A stretch of DNA of 64,000 bases from Chelydra serpentina (GCA_037349315.1 JBAIAC010000007.1:5828001-5892000); one strand, 5' to 3'. Positions 61,201 through 62,722 are shown, counted from the stretch's first letter. Notes: a model not told the origin generated them from the letters alone. Made by a program: numbers and translations.

Positions 61201-62722
61201 TCATAATGGTCCCTTCTGACCTTAAAGTCTATTAATCTGAGACCAGTCATCTTAACTTCAGTAATCAAAAAGATAATGGAGCAAATAAGCAATCAGTTTG
61301 CAAACACCTAGAAGATAATAAGGTGATAAGTAACAGTCAACATGGATTTGTCAAGAACAAATCATGTCACACCAACCTAATAGCTTTCTTTGACAGGGTA
61401 ACAAGACTTGTGGGAAGCAGTTGATGTGATACATCTTGACTTTAGCAAGGGTTTTGATACTATCTCACATGACCTTCTCATAAACAAACTAGGGAAATAT
61501 AGCCAAAATGGTTCTACTGTAAGGTGGATGCACAACTGATTGGAAAACCATTTCCAGAGAGTGGTATCAGTGGTTCACAGTCAAGTTGTAAGCACATATC
61601 GAGTGGAGTCCCACAGGGATTGGTCCTGGGTCCAGTTTTGTTCAATATCTTCATAAATGATTTAGATAATGGCATAGAGAGTACACTTGTAAAATTTGTG
61701 GACATACCAAACTGGGAGGGGTTACCAGTGCGTTAGAGTATAGGATTAATCAAAAATTCAGTATTCTGTGTTCATTGGAGAATCAAACTGAAGCAGAAGA
61801 TATGCTGTCAGTATTCCCCCTCTCTTCCCTTCCCCCCTTTAAATATAACTACTGTTGAATCATAGAAATCAGATTTAAAAAAAAAATCCCTAATAGAACA
61901 TGTATTCCATCCCTCTGCCAATGCACTACTTTTCTCATCAACACACTTTTTTGGTAGTGCTTTGTCCAGTTTAGTTTTAAATGTTCCAAGTGAGGAGGCT
62001 TTTGCCAAAGATTTAAACTAGTACTTACATTTCCTTTTGATGCATTTGTGTACCTGTTGAAAAATCTTTGTCACTGCAAAGAACATAACCACTCTAATTC
62101 TTCTTCTAACTATATTGTACAAAGATTGTACATCTATTACAATGTCTATTACAAAATTAATAGTTACTGCTTATTACTTAAAAGTACATTTAACTACACA
62201 GTTGCTTATAAGGCAACATAAATGACTCATGAGCTAATCAATCACAGAATTCTGAATAATGTATGTGAATTGGGGCAGTGTATTTATTATATAAAATTGC
62301 CATACGTGTGTTTGGCAGTTAAAACATACTAGATTTCAAGGTCCCAGGGAGTTAACAATCTATTATAGATAACAAAACTGAAGACCTCAAATGAAATGGA
62401 GAGCAGTAAAAGTAAGAAAAAAGGGAGAAGGAAGTACTCTTTGGGGAATGTTCTTAGCTTGTTTGTTATGTTAAATCTGTCTTTAAAATCCAGTCCTGAT
62501 CAGGTGCAGGCATGACAATGGGGAGCCATTCCATGTTCTTATGAAAAGTTTGAACAGAGGAAAATGTAATTAATACAGACTTAGATTTTGGACTTGTGGT
62601 GTTTTCCATTTTAGGTATTACCGAATGTAGATATTGACAGTATTTCAAATGACAGCGTGAGTATAAACCAGGCTTCTGCAAGCTCTGAAGCAGCACTTCC
62701 TCCTGTCAGCGGTCTGATTCAG
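3704..62722 (+). CDS. TALPID3: TALPID3 (KIAA0586) gene, coding exons 1-18, 3' end outside the window
   Basis: TALPID3 is a centriole/basal-body protein required for centriole maturation, cilium formation and Hedgehog signalling; mutations cause talpid3 in chicken and Joubert syndrome 23 in people. Eighteen exons with canonical AG/GT borders were assembled: 3704-4013, 5665-5750, 7818-7887, 14478-14547, 16443-16617, 22373-22609, 23720-23891, 25828-26016, 28292-28412, 30150-30294, 32193-32234, 34935-35161, 39749-39821, 40143-40412, 41085-41259, 58369-58557, 59945-60132 and 62615-62722. Lengths sum to 2847 nt, 949 codons, with every phase matching. Recognition rests on conserved blocks such as [56 protein letters not shown] and [10 protein letters not shown]. 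The full protein is about 1500 residues in other vertebrates, so roughly the N-terminal 60 percent is here. No stop or frameshift is seen. Confidence 0.95.
4014..5664 (+). other. Intron 1, no recognised element
   Basis: AT-rich sequence between a GTATGT donor and a tattttag acceptor. No repeat with clear termini, no RNA gene and no coding segment was recognised. Confidence 0.7.
5665..5750 (+). CDS. TALPID3: TALPID3 coding exon 2
   Basis: 86 nt, entered in phase 1 and left in phase 0, residues 104-132 ([20 protein letters not shown]...). It is bordered by ctcttttattttag and GTAAGA. It carries a segment of the poorly conserved N-terminal region with no known domain. Confidence 0.9.
6490..7169. 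mobile_element. hAT-type element split by a nested MITE
   Basis: The termini are inverted: cagtggttttcaacc at the left and gtttgaaaaccacta at the right, the widespread hAT/Charlie-type end. The flanks ctgtaggg (6482-6489) and ctgtggag (7170-7177) match at 6 of 8 positions, an aged target duplication. The copy is interrupted at 6546-6844 by another element. It is non-coding. Confidence 0.75.
6546..6844. mobile_element. PIF/Harbinger-type MITE nested in a hAT element
   Basis: 299 bp with related inverted ends (ggtatgtctatact and the complement of agtgtagaccagccc) and a 3-bp TAA duplication (6543-6545, 6845-6847), as PIF/Harbinger elements make. It contains two internal hairpins, cccgcc...ggcggg near 6561-6578 and acttcagctacg...cgtagctgaagt near 6765-6798. 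Many CpGs remain, so it is relatively young. Confidence 0.7.
7818..7887 (+). CDS. TALPID3: TALPID3 coding exon 3
   Basis: 70 nt, phase 0 in and phase 1 out, residues 133-155 ([20 protein letters not shown]...). The acceptor is ctctaaag and the donor GTAAGG. The VPLQVMED block aligns with the VQVLPLD region of the mammalian protein only loosely; the exon is supported mainly by phase continuity and position. Confidence 0.85.
8520..10010 (+). mobile_element. Decayed CR1 LINE fragment interrupted by GC-rich sequence
   Basis: Plus-strand CR1 reverse-transcriptase to C-terminal sequence: an 'aaaggcatttgacttggt' block (the SKAFD(T/L)V motif), a 'ttaaatatttttatcaa' block (LFNIFIN) and downstream 'gagagggtttagagaagaaccatgagaatg' typical of the CR1 C-terminus. 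The frame is destroyed by many changes. A GC-rich block at 8681-9172 interrupts it. Confidence 0.75.
8681..9172. repeat. GC-rich low-complexity insert within CR1
   Basis: About 490 bp of G-rich then GC-rich sequence built from degenerate units such as ggggctcctctccctggcagctc, repeated several times between about 8960 and 9130. It looks like a degenerate tandem or satellite-like array. It breaks the CR1 reading between the NG(E) block and LGxxLFNIFIN block. No terminal repeats were found and its class is unknown. Confidence 0.5.
10038..10367. mobile_element. hAT-type non-autonomous element (CAGCGGTGTCCAAT)
   Basis: 330 bp with 14-bp perfect inverted termini cagcggtgtccaat / attggacaccgctg. 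It is flanked by gactacac (10030-10037) and gactagac (10368-10375), an 8-bp duplication with one change. Subterminal ccacatgtggctag blocks add further inverted symmetry. It is AT-rich inside and has no transposase. Confidence 0.88.
10982..11382. mobile_element. hAT-type element with GC-rich repetitive interior
   Basis: The termini tagaggcccccaaac and gtttggggaccactg are imperfect inverted repeats. The flanks ggctagat (10974-10981) and ggcttgat (11383-11390) match at 7 of 8 positions. The interior from 11090 to 11290 is C-rich with repeated cagccctgg/cagcctcggccc units, a degenerate minisatellite carried inside the element. Confidence 0.78.
12122..12838. mobile_element. Inverted-arm repeat of a second hammerhead-like family, interrupted by a MITE
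   Basis: A minus-strand arm (12122-12250) and a plus-strand arm (about 12739-12838) carry the same sequence in opposite orientation: gagcuc, cuugaaagcuugu, ctctctcaccaacag(a)agttggtccaa, aaagatattacctc. Each has the order CTGAAGA-like, stem-loop, GAAA-like (12222-12249 minus, with CTGAAGT; 12739-12766 plus, with GAAG). The layout parallels the unit at 543-1099. A hAT MITE sits at 12251-12376. No target duplication was identified. Confidence 0.6.
12251..12376. mobile_element. hAT-type MITE, TAGGGTGACC family, copy 2
   Basis: 126 bp, termini TAGGGTGACCAGA / TCTGATCACCCTA, with a perfect 8-bp duplication ACTTCAGG (12243-12250, 12377-12384). It is in the opposite orientation to the copy at 3233. 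It inserted into the hammerhead-like repeat and is therefore younger than it. Confidence 0.88.
13862..14075 (+). repeat. tRNA-derived SINE (turtle Pol III SINE type)
   Basis: It opens with a tRNA-like head carrying an A box (tagctcagtggtttgagc) and a B box (ggttgtgagttcaatcctt). A unique body (gggggccatttagggatctggggcaaaaatctgtc) follows, then a CR1-like tail (tcaatgacctttcaaggtccttccagttcta). The same head occurs inverted at 30570-30772. The head lacks a functional tRNA fold and is not a tRNA gene. Confidence 0.88.
14478..14547 (+). CDS. TALPID3: TALPID3 coding exon 4
   Basis: 70 nt, phase 1 in and 2 out, residues 156-178 ([23 protein letters not shown]). It matches the conserved [22 protein letters not shown] block of the mammalian protein almost residue for residue. 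Acceptor ttgtttcacag, donor GTAAGT. Confidence 0.95.
15229..16320 (+). mobile_element. Solo LTR-like element, copy 1, upstream of exon 5
   Basis: About 1.09 kb starting TGTATGGGTCTGACCC and ending CCTCACA, flanked by atgcc and atggc (4 of 5 matching). It contains an AATAAA-type signal (gataataaacatattcttg near 15959-15977). A shorter copy in the same orientation lies at 16842-17622, beyond exon 5. No internal retroviral genes are present. Confidence 0.7.
16443..16617 (+). CDS. TALPID3: TALPID3 coding exon 5
   Basis: 175 nt, phase 2 in and 0 out, residues 179-237. It contains [12 protein letters not shown] and the alanine-rich [23 protein letters not shown] block, a hallmark of TALPID3. Its length is not a multiple of three, so skipping would shift the frame. 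It sits between two directly repeated LTR copies. Confidence 0.96.
16842..17622 (+). mobile_element. Solo LTR-like element, copy 2, downstream of exon 5
   Basis: 781 bp, TGTAGGTGTGACCC to GTGTCACA, clearly homologous to 15229-16320 but with an internal deletion. Shared blocks include gccaa(c/t)tggcag, aatcattgtgagatgtat, tgttctttgataataaac and aggcagcttgtgttgccagaggct. No target duplication could be fixed. Confidence 0.68.
17653..18064 (-). mobile_element. Solo LTR, minus strand, with intact 5-bp target duplication
   Basis: 412 bp, TGTTAGG...CCCTACA on the plus strand, with a perfect CATAG duplication (17648-17652, 18065-18069). On the minus strand a polyadenylation signal (ttcaataaag, near 17722) precedes a short U5-like end, which gives the orientation. 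No coding region remains; it is probably a recombined endogenous retrovirus. Confidence 0.85.
18712..19996. mobile_element. Solo LTR inserted in a SINE
   Basis: The ends TGTAGTAGGGTT and the inverse of ...CCCCCGCACA resemble each other, and the element is flanked by a perfect 5-bp GTACC duplication (18707-18711, 19997-20001). Removing the nested hAT copy leaves about 730 bp. No genes are present. Confidence 0.75.
18775..19320. mobile_element. hAT-type element (CAGGGGTCTCAA) nested in an LTR
   Basis: 546 bp with ends caggggtctcaa / tttgagatccctg and a perfect 8-bp duplication CTCTAGAG (18767-18774, 19321-19328). The interior has repeated 'ggagttatttgctgcggccggccaagctcc'-like units and a G-run. 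It is non-coding; the GC-rich open frames here have no recognisable domain. Confidence 0.9.
20540..20602 (-). repeat. CR1 3'-tail fused to a Harbinger fragment
   Basis: On the plus strand 'catagattctagggctggaagggacctcgagaggtcatagagtccagccccctgccctca' is the CR1 3' end read in reverse. It follows the transposase fragment at 20603-21097 on the same strand without a visible gap. Confidence 0.7.
20603..21097 (-). pseudogene. PIF/Harbinger transposase fragment (HARBI1-like, N-terminal half)
   Basis: The minus strand encodes about 165 codons related to Harbinger-type DDE nucleases. In order it shows [57 protein letters not shown], an [12 protein letters not shown] helix-turn-helix-like block and [16 protein letters not shown], whose first Asp of the DDE triad lies in AIDG. 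One in-frame TAG (complement of 20819-20821) interrupts it at a position usually held by Tyr. The C-terminal half with the other catalytic residues is missing; the frame runs into a CR1 tail instead. It cannot encode an active transposase. It is more similar in layout to transposon copies than to the domesticated HARBI1 gene. Confidence 0.82.
21106..21610. other. GC-rich intronic stretch, unassigned
   Basis: Sequence beyond the 5' edge of the Harbinger fragment, with a short GGGCT tandem run near 21359-21376 and C-rich runs near 21405-21420. The overlapping open frames show no recognisable domain. It may be transposon flank, but nothing confirms this. Confidence 0.5.
21713..21870 (-). repeat. 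Hammerhead-like repeat, family 1, single arm
   Basis: A minus-strand copy of the arm seen at 543-1099. It contains TCATCAG at 21797-21803 and TTTC at 21776-21779, which on the minus strand read CTGATGA, a perfect 5-bp stem (GTGGG/CCCAC) and GAAA. It is the best preserved core of the three in this family. The sequence to about 22040 may belong to the same element. Confidence 0.7.
22373..22609 (+). CDS. TALPID3: TALPID3 coding exon 6 (first coiled coil)
   Basis: 237 nt, 79 codons, phase 0 both ends, residues 238-316. The heptad-rich sequence includes [53 protein letters not shown] and is strongly conserved with mammals. It is expected to form a coiled coil used in self-association or centriolar contacts. 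Acceptor tttttccctcag, donor GTACCT. Confidence 0.96.
22862..23085 (+). repeat. CORE-SINE (MIR-type) copy
   Basis: Well preserved MIR-type SINE: ggtccagtggttagggaac (head), tctgccacagacttcctg..ttgagcaagtcac (core), atctgtaaaatggggataac and tacctcataggggtgctgtgaagat (3' part). Confidence 0.85.
23165..23410. mobile_element. PIF/Harbinger-type MITE (gtagacatacc ends)
   Basis: It lies between gtaggtagacatacctgatctagc and gtatagacataccctaagg and has internal inverted sequences (gatctagctttaatc / gattaaagctaaatt). It is related by its ends to the elements at 6546, 24206 and 27434. The boundaries are approximate. Confidence 0.6.
23720..23891 (+). CDS. TALPID3: TALPID3 coding exon 7
   Basis: 172 nt, phase 0 in and 1 out, residues 317-373 ([21 protein letters not shown]...). 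It corresponds to the [20 protein letters not shown] stretch of the mammalian protein. Serine- and glutamine-rich, no known domain. Acceptor ttttgtctcttag, donor GTGAAC, a non-consensus but acceptable site. Confidence 0.92.
24206..25633. mobile_element. MITE of the gtctacactgg type, split by an LTR
   Basis: The left end agggtgtgtctgcactggg (24206-24224) and right end ccaatgtagacatact (about 25618-25633) are inverted. Joined across the LTR, the target reads through as gcactggg-gctgg. About 310 bp remain after removing the insert. It has no coding region. Confidence 0.65.
24225..25339 (-). mobile_element. Solo LTR (TGTGACA...TGTCACA family), copy A
   Basis: 1115 bp flanked by a perfect CTGGG duplication (24220-24224, 25340-25344). 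On the minus strand it starts TGTGACACACACTACC; the other end is mutated (agtgaca for tgtgaca). It shares blocks with 35514-36016 (gctcatgaa, tgcactactcaaga, gatagattttaagt-like) and 44965-45030. It contains a poly-C run at 24978-24990. No genes. Confidence 0.78.
25828..26016 (+). CDS. TALPID3: TALPID3 coding exon 8
   Basis: 189 nt, phase 1 both ends, residues 374-436. It contains [20 protein letters not shown], matching the conserved [20 protein letters not shown] of mammals, then a lysine-rich stretch. Because length is a multiple of three with equal phases, skipping would keep the frame. A long T run precedes the acceptor. Confidence 0.95.
26121..26890 (+). other. Intron 8 segment, no recognised element
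   Basis: AT-rich sequence; faint CR1-like wording at about 26340-26420 (ttcaatagtatttaatattttcatg) is too short to assign. No RNA gene or exon is seen. Confidence 0.5.
26895..27265 (+). repeat. LINE2-like 3' coding remnant
   Basis: Plus-strand translation across frames resembles the L2 reverse-transcriptase C-terminus: [28 protein letters not shown] and PDYISVLI blocks in order. It is broken by stops and is ancient. Confidence 0.6.
27434..27621. mobile_element. PIF/Harbinger-type MITE, 188 bp
   Basis: The ends gggttagtttacactacagaggttttgctg and cagcaaaactttgcagtatagacctggcc are inverted repeats of about 30 bp. They are flanked by TAA (27431-27433) and TGA (27622-27624), a decayed TWA duplication. 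The interior is AT-rich. Confidence 0.75.
27855..28137 (+). mobile_element. CR1 LINE fragments, internal and 3' end
   Basis: 27855-27985 matches the region before the RT palm ([13 protein letters not shown] wording: ctatatttaaaaaggggggaacaaagaagacccaggg). 28035-28137 is a CR1 3' end (gaactagatgacctctcaaagtcccttccagcgctatg..attctatgat). The middle is deleted. Confidence 0.8.
28292..28412 (+). CDS. TALPID3: TALPID3 coding exon 9
   Basis: 121 nt, phase 1 in and 2 out, residues 437-476 ([25 protein letters not shown]...). RLLEQILN aligns with the conserved [11 protein letters not shown] of mammals. Acceptor tttcctactgtag, donor GTAAGT. Confidence 0.94.
28484..28990. mobile_element. hAT-type element (CAGTGGTTCTCAACC)
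   Basis: 507 bp bounded by cagtggttctcaacc and ggttgagaaccactg, a perfect 15-bp inverted pair. The flanks gtgctaga and tattatag are too different to show the target duplication. The interior includes tttctcaacttgggggctg near 28567, a possible internal relic of another copy. Confidence 0.78.
29017..29173. mobile_element. Short hAT-type element, 157 bp
   Basis: The ends cagtggttttcaacc and gggttgagaaccagtg are inverted. The flanks cactagag (29009-29016) and cattagag (29174-29181) match at 7 of 8. It lies 26 bp beyond the element ending at 28990. Confidence 0.82.
29182..30149 (+). other. Intron 9 remainder, no recognised element
   Basis: No clear repeat or RNA gene. The sequence grades into AT-rich intron before exon 10. 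Confidence 0.55.
30150..30294 (+). CDS. TALPID3: TALPID3 coding exon 10, tandem acceptor
   Basis: 145 nt, phase 2 in and 0 out, residues 477-525 (...[25 protein letters not shown]), matching the VTMQKSDDVLHDLGQKEKE region of mammals. The acceptor is a NAGNAG site (tctcagcag, 30141-30149). Using the upstream AG would add three bases and one residue. Donor GTAAAA. Confidence 0.93.
30570..30772 (-). repeat. tRNA-headed SINE with CR1 3' tail
   Basis: On the minus strand the order is tRNA-like head (gagggatagctcagtggtttgagc, ggttgtgagttcaatcc), short body (gggggccatttggggatctggggc) and then about 90 bp of CR1 3' end finishing in repeated attctatgatt. It is a SINE whose tail would be recognised by CR1 reverse transcriptase. 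The tail differs from the + strand copy at 13862. Confidence 0.85.
31240..31299. repeat. Compound microsatellite (TA)n(CA)n(CT)n
   Basis: Consecutive runs of ta, ac and tc dinucleotides over about 60 bp in intron 10. Likely polymorphic. Confidence 0.95.
31745..31985 (+). repeat. CORE-SINE (MIR-type) copy
   Basis: ggtccagtagttagggcac..cccaggttcaattctctgcc (head and B-box region), ctgaccttggtaaagtcac (core), ctataaaatggggataaatag and gttgtgaggataaa..gtgctcagatact (3' part). Confidence 0.85.
32193..32234 (+). CDS. TALPID3: TALPID3 coding exon 11 (14-codon mini-exon)
   Basis: 42 nt, phase 0 both ends, residues 526-539 ([14 protein letters not shown]). It follows a long T-rich tract (about 30 bases) and cag; the donor is GTAGAG, weaker than its neighbours. 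The human sequence I know has no obvious counterpart, so it may be alternatively spliced or lineage-variable. Skipping preserves the frame. Confidence 0.75.
33095..34035. mobile_element. hAT-type element, 941 bp (CTGGGGGAATTCTG ends)
   Basis: The ends actctgggggaattctg and cagaattctcccaggagt are inverted. The flanks agtatgtt (33087-33094) and agtatgtg (34036-34043) match at 7 of 8. Internal copies of the end motif (33108-33135, 33332-33356, 33971-33980) suggest a composite or nested history. No transposase domain is readable. Confidence 0.78.
34044..34156. repeat. Right portion of an older MITE holding the hAT copy
   Basis: The sequence ends in ttgagtcaacataagtttctagtgtagacatggctta, the gtctacact-type MITE end seen elsewhere in the window. 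Its left portion is probably the sequence before 33087; the left limit is not clear. Confidence 0.5.
34935..35161 (+). CDS. TALPID3: TALPID3 coding exon 12 (essential coiled-coil region)
   Basis: 227 nt, phase 0 in and 2 out, residues 540-614. The end of the exon encodes [20 protein letters not shown] and [20 protein letters not shown], the most conserved part of TALPID3 and the coiled coil shown in chicken and other vertebrates to be needed for centriolar localisation and Hedgehog signalling. All residues match the expected pattern. Donor GTGGGG. Confidence 0.97.
35240..35513 (+). mobile_element. CR1 LINE fragment, endonuclease-RT linker
   Basis: Plus-strand frames give [20 protein letters not shown] and [20 protein letters not shown], the CR1 linker between endonuclease and RT. 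It stops abruptly where an LTR begins at 35514. Confidence 0.78.
35514..36715 (-). mobile_element. LTR of the TGTGACA family, copy B, split by a hAT element
   Basis: It starts tgtgatgggatccccagggtgcagcctgag, homologous to copy A after its first bases. Shared later blocks are cacttcaggcaaactcactg, gatagattttaagt and ttcatagtacacagg. The right limit is approximate because a hammerhead-like repeat follows. The hAT copy at 36017-36326 interrupts it. Confidence 0.7.
36017..36326. mobile_element. hAT-type element (CAGGGGTCGGCAACC)
   Basis: 310 bp, ends caggggtcggcaacc / ggttgcctacccctg, with a perfect 8-bp duplication GTCTAAAC (36009-36016, 36327-36334). It is AT-rich and non-coding. Confidence 0.93.
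36765..36895 (+). repeat. Hammerhead-like repeat, family 2, truncated
   Basis: ctctgtgtagcttgaaagcttgtctctctcaccaacag then ttggtcctataaaagatattacc and tcctgggaccaacatggctac. The GAAA half is at 36783-36786, but the CTGANGA half upstream is missing, so the core is incomplete. Confidence 0.7.
37607..38600 (-). mobile_element. LTR-type repeat, second family, copy C
   Basis: About 990 bp ending accagtgtca at the right and tgagagtttacc at the left, with flanks gacta / cacta (4 of 5). It is homologous in order to the halves at 53742-54319 and 57247-57705 (ccaaactggtggtg, gtcccaagagaccagtcactta, cctatagtaaattgactaaagatt). No genes. Confidence 0.62.
38603..39748 (+). other. Intron 12 remainder, no recognised element
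   Basis: AT-rich intron up to the ttgtgtttcag acceptor. No structured RNA or clear transposon end was recognised. Confidence 0.55.
39749..39821 (+). CDS. TALPID3: TALPID3 coding exon 13
   Basis: 73 nt, phase 2 in and 0 out, residues 615-639 ([24 protein letters not shown]). It continues the conserved helical region of exon 12; IRIRK-VDEWIK is nearly invariant in vertebrates. Donor GTATGG. Confidence 0.96.
40143..40412 (+). CDS. TALPID3: TALPID3 coding exon 14
   Basis: 270 nt, phase 0 both ends, residues 640-729. It opens [17 protein letters not shown], matching DELSRTDYEQKRFDQKN of mammals, followed by a lysine- and serine-rich low-conservation stretch. Acceptor gatctttag, donor GTAAAG. Confidence 0.95.
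41085..41259 (+). CDS. TALPID3: TALPID3 coding exon 15
   Basis: 175 nt, phase 0 in and 1 out, residues 730-787. It contains [20 protein letters not shown] and [18 protein letters not shown], among the best conserved TALPID3 segments. The next exon is 17.1 kb away, across the transposon-rich intron 15. Confidence 0.97.
41828..43690 (-). mobile_element. CR1 LINE copy with an inverted middle segment
   Basis: The minus-strand CR1 3' tail (41835-41934) and RT region (42612-43690) flank a segment, 41935-42611, that lies in plus orientation. The plus segment encodes the CR1 C-terminus ([40 protein letters not shown]). The minus part carries RT words ([26 protein letters not shown]). A 28-bp perfect inverted repeat, 41935-41962 with 42612-42639, marks one junction. 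The element is inactive. Confidence 0.85.
43691..44964 (+). other. Intron 15 segment with a purine-rich tract
   Basis: No repeat family was recognised. From about 44170 to 44440 the plus strand is strongly purine-rich (gaggaggcagaggggg, ggagagttggaggggaatg, agagaaataggagagg). Open frames on the pyrimidine-rich complement reflect composition only. Confidence 0.5.
44965..45035 (-). repeat. Fragment of TGTGACA-family LTR end
   Basis: tgtgacagggtccctggtgttcaacctggactgtgggactgctgagccc matches the left ends of the LTRs at 24225 and 35514. Only about 70 bp remain. Confidence 0.6.
45300..45450 (+). repeat. CORE-SINE (MIR-type) fragment
   Basis: gactttgggtaacttgcttaaatcctctgtggttcagttcc and gtaaaatgggtgaaataac are the core and 3' part of a MIR-type SINE; the head is lost. 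Confidence 0.65.
45515..46520 (-). mobile_element. Old CR1 fragments, minus strand
   Basis: Two diverged blocks: about 45515-45690 (complement of the CR1 C-terminal KLN.LSLF/ERVQ region) and about 46240-46520 (complement of the RT FADDT-to-tail region: ttacttaccactctgcc, ggttgggcctgctacctattcttgtgg, ttcttaatcca). No frame remains. Confidence 0.6.
46648..46830 (+). repeat. Dispersed repeat (gaacataagaatggccatactggg...)
   Basis: A well preserved repeat with gaacataagaatggccatac, cagaccaatggtccgtctagcccc, gaatgaagagaacagggcaa and cccagcttctggcagaacctg, a form common in reptile genomes. Its class is not certain; it ends just before the DIRS element. Confidence 0.6.
46862..47043 (+). repeat. DIRS left inverted terminal repeat
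   Basis: It starts cttcttcttcgagtggttgc and is the inverse of 53294-53509, with a few changes such as a 6-bp difference in the gtgtgcgc tract. A TATA-like ctatatag lies near 46998-47005 and could be promoter sequence. Confidence 0.9.
47241..50168 (+). pseudogene. DIRS gag-like ORF with one nonsense codon
   Basis: One frame runs from the ATG at 47241 to the stop at 50166-50168, 976 codons, broken only by TGA at 48264-48266; I followed the frame codon by codon from 48267 to 48873 and found no other stop. The N-terminus has a zinc-finger-like cysteine array ([28 protein letters not shown]) typical of vertebrate DIRS Gag. A long RS/RH/RD-rich tract follows (about 47860-48790), then a capsid-like segment (FLDW-less, with [20 protein letters not shown] and [20 protein letters not shown]). 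The C-terminus is basic. The stop may have arisen by CpG decay of CGA, which is inference. Its 3' end overlaps the RT frame. Confidence 0.85.
49894..52095 (+). CDS. DIRS reverse transcriptase-RNase H with Dam-like domain
   Basis: An uninterrupted 733-codon frame, +1 relative to gag and overlapping it by about 275 bp. Reverse transcriptase: [30 protein letters not shown] near residue 245, [15 protein letters not shown], and the catalytic FPYLDDWL near residue 307. RNase [16 protein letters not shown] near 473, [21 protein letters not shown] and LADQLSRR near 583. The last 125 residues ([42 protein letters not shown]) resemble the Dam-type methyltransferase domain of DIRS elements, with FPPF where active enzymes have a DPPY-like motif. 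The true start may lie in the gag overlap or require frameshifting. The frame seems intact. Confidence 0.9.
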   Translation: MVKASLRTRLTPDCITSRTLETPSSPWVCTPWPQSGNRSNLRLFSSGLSHPDQGRISPGGEPALPGASLPVPLRDKTEVSKSHHRALSIHFDGTFGDDLPPPPPSPVSLPFLDRLSRFYHAWSRITSDRWVLRTVEAGYSIHFHSTPPSHPPSPSLFRDPSHEQLLYQEVQALLELGAVEEVPHEFRGKGFYSRYFLVPKAKGGLQPILDLRNLNKYIVNLKFRMVSLATIIPSLDPGDLYAALDMKDAYFHISISPAHRRFLRFVVRQTHYQFTALPFGLCTAPRVFTKCMAVVAAFLRRQHVHVFPYLDDWLVRGRSYQQVQAHVQTVMDTFSHLGIIVNTSKSVLTPTQSIQFIGAILDATRARAFLPEARRLAIVDLITTLRRFPTTTARQCLKLLGHMASCTYVVQHARLRLRPLQAWLASVYRPIRDDLDMVVTVPAHTLDSLQWWLDPQTLGEGVPFQPLLPSLTLVTDASALGWGAHLGQLTTQGMWQQHELDLHINIKELRAIRLACQAFLPHLQDRCVEVLTDNTTAMFYLNKQGGARSSPLCREALLLWDLCLAHSVSLQASYLPGVQNVLADQLSRRFLVHEWSIRPDVIHSIFRTWGFPQLDLFASRTNRKCPTFCSFRGHGSGSLADAFTISWSHRLLYAFPPFPLIHKVILKIRRDKADVILVAPAWARQCWYPTLMDLSIQPPIPLPISHDLISQDHGRLLHPDLHSLHLTAWRIHG
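52077..53126 (+). pseudogene. DIRS tyrosine recombinase with one internal stop
   Basis: A frame from ATG 52077 (first in frame after the RT overlap) to TAA 53124-53126, 350 codons, interrupted by TAG at 52908-52910. Recognisable parts: an N-terminal SAM-like domain ([30 protein letters not shown]), the first catalytic Arg in [12 protein letters not shown] (52557), then beyond the stop the His-x-x-Arg pair (52947 and 52956) and the nucleophile Tyr in SHYAITRHS (53055). The truncated product would lack HxxR and Tyr and be inactive. The enzyme normally integrates the circular DNA intermediate. The 5' end overlaps the RT frame by 19 bp. Confidence 0.88.
53161..53262 (+). repeat. DIRS internal complementary region
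   Basis: 53161-53202 is the exact complement of the left terminus (46862-46903, 42 bp). 53203-53262 is the complement of the right terminus (53450-53509, 60 bp). Together they hold the junction of the two ends, as expected of the template used to complete and circularise DIRS DNA. Confidence 0.93.
53294..53509 (-). repeat. DIRS right inverted terminal repeat
   Basis: The inverse of the left terminus through ggcaagaaggaactgg..gtccgtgcacgcgcg..ggaatagatatgagcaac, with an extended end cacatctcgaagaacaccggttacaaaggtgagtaacctttt that the left terminus lacks. Such unequal ends are usual in DIRS elements. Confidence 0.9.
54500..55090 (-). pseudogene. CR1 ORF2 C-terminal segment
   Basis: Minus strand, a third frame: [80 protein letters not shown] and [20 protein letters not shown], the standard CR1 C-terminus. 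A frame change between 55090 and 55135 parts it from the RT. Confidence 0.88.
55135..56388 (-). pseudogene. CR1 linker and reverse transcriptase domain
   Basis: Minus strand: linker 56388-55906 ([49 protein letters not shown]), a stop near 55906, then in the same frame RT 55884-55135 with [88 protein letters not shown] and the catalytic FADDTKLGG. Only the stop and flanking frame changes break it. Confidence 0.9.
56385..57016 (-). pseudogene. CR1 endonuclease domain (APE-type), truncated
   Basis: Minus-strand frame with [18 protein letters not shown] (catalytic Glu), [39 protein letters not shown] (Asp and Asn), LLDLLLTN and [10 protein letters not shown] (terminal Asp-His). The N-terminus is lost to 5' truncation. 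A frame change at about 56385-56400 separates it from the next segment. Confidence 0.88.
57017..57246. mobile_element. Truncated gtctacac-type MITE beside the CR1 5' end
   Basis: It ends in gacataagttggtagtatagaccaagcc and contains gtgctgtctacactgggcgttag, like the other MITEs of this window. The left end is missing where the CR1 begins. Confidence 0.55.
58369..58557 (+). CDS. TALPID3: TALPID3 coding exon 16
   Basis: 189 nt, phase 1 both ends, residues 788-850. It contains [30 protein letters not shown] and IPMAIPL, near-identical to the mammalian [20 protein letters not shown]. Skipping would keep the frame. Acceptor ttctcatttcag, donor GTAAGA. Confidence 0.97.
58861..59149. mobile_element. 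CpG-rich hAT-type element (CAGTAGCGTAGCCAGG)
   Basis: 289 bp with inverted ends cagtagcgtagccagg / cctgcctacgctgctg and a perfect 8-bp duplication CCTGGCAG (58853-58860, 59150-59157). Internal inverted blocks around gaagacccggagcg / cgctccgggtcttc could fold back. High CpG content points to a recent insertion. Confidence 0.9.
59158..59944 (+). other. Intron 16 remainder, no recognised element
   Basis: AT-rich intron; nothing beyond simple A/T runs was recognised. Confidence 0.55.
59945..60132 (+). CDS. TALPID3: TALPID3 coding exon 17
   Basis: 188 nt, phase 1 in and 0 out, residues 851-913. [20 protein letters not shown] and [20 protein letters not shown] match the mammalian protein closely. 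Acceptor aactttctttag, donor GTATGA. Confidence 0.97.
60480..60592. mobile_element. hAT-type MITE, TAGGGTGACC family, copy 3
   Basis: 113 bp, right end tctggtcaccctata, left terminus partly deleted (starts at gattttatagggacag). Flanks tatctgaa (60472-60479) and tatctgag (60593-60600) match at 7 of 8. Nested in CR1. Confidence 0.82.
60725..61239 (+). mobile_element. CR1/L3-type LINE 3' end nested in CR1
   Basis: 515 bp flanked by a 7-bp duplication AGACCAG (60718-60724, 61240-61246). It contains ctttcccaggagtctggctgg, gggaaggaattttcccctgggtcagattggcaggga and ends in ggtcagactagatgatcataatggtcccttctgaccttaaagtct, the 3' end also seen at about 1530 and 63345. Confidence 0.82.
61740..62614 (+). 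other. Intron 17 remainder, no recognised element
   Basis: AT-rich intron. A faint CR1/SINE-like wording near 61960-62010 is too weak to call. Confidence 0.5.
62615..62722 (+). CDS. TALPID3: TALPID3 coding exon 18 (last in window)
   Basis: 108 nt, phase 0 both ends, residues 914-949. [16 protein letters not shown] and [10 protein letters not shown] match [16 protein letters not shown] and SLPPVQTW of mammals. The donor GTATTG leads into an intron that runs past the window end. Confidence 0.95.
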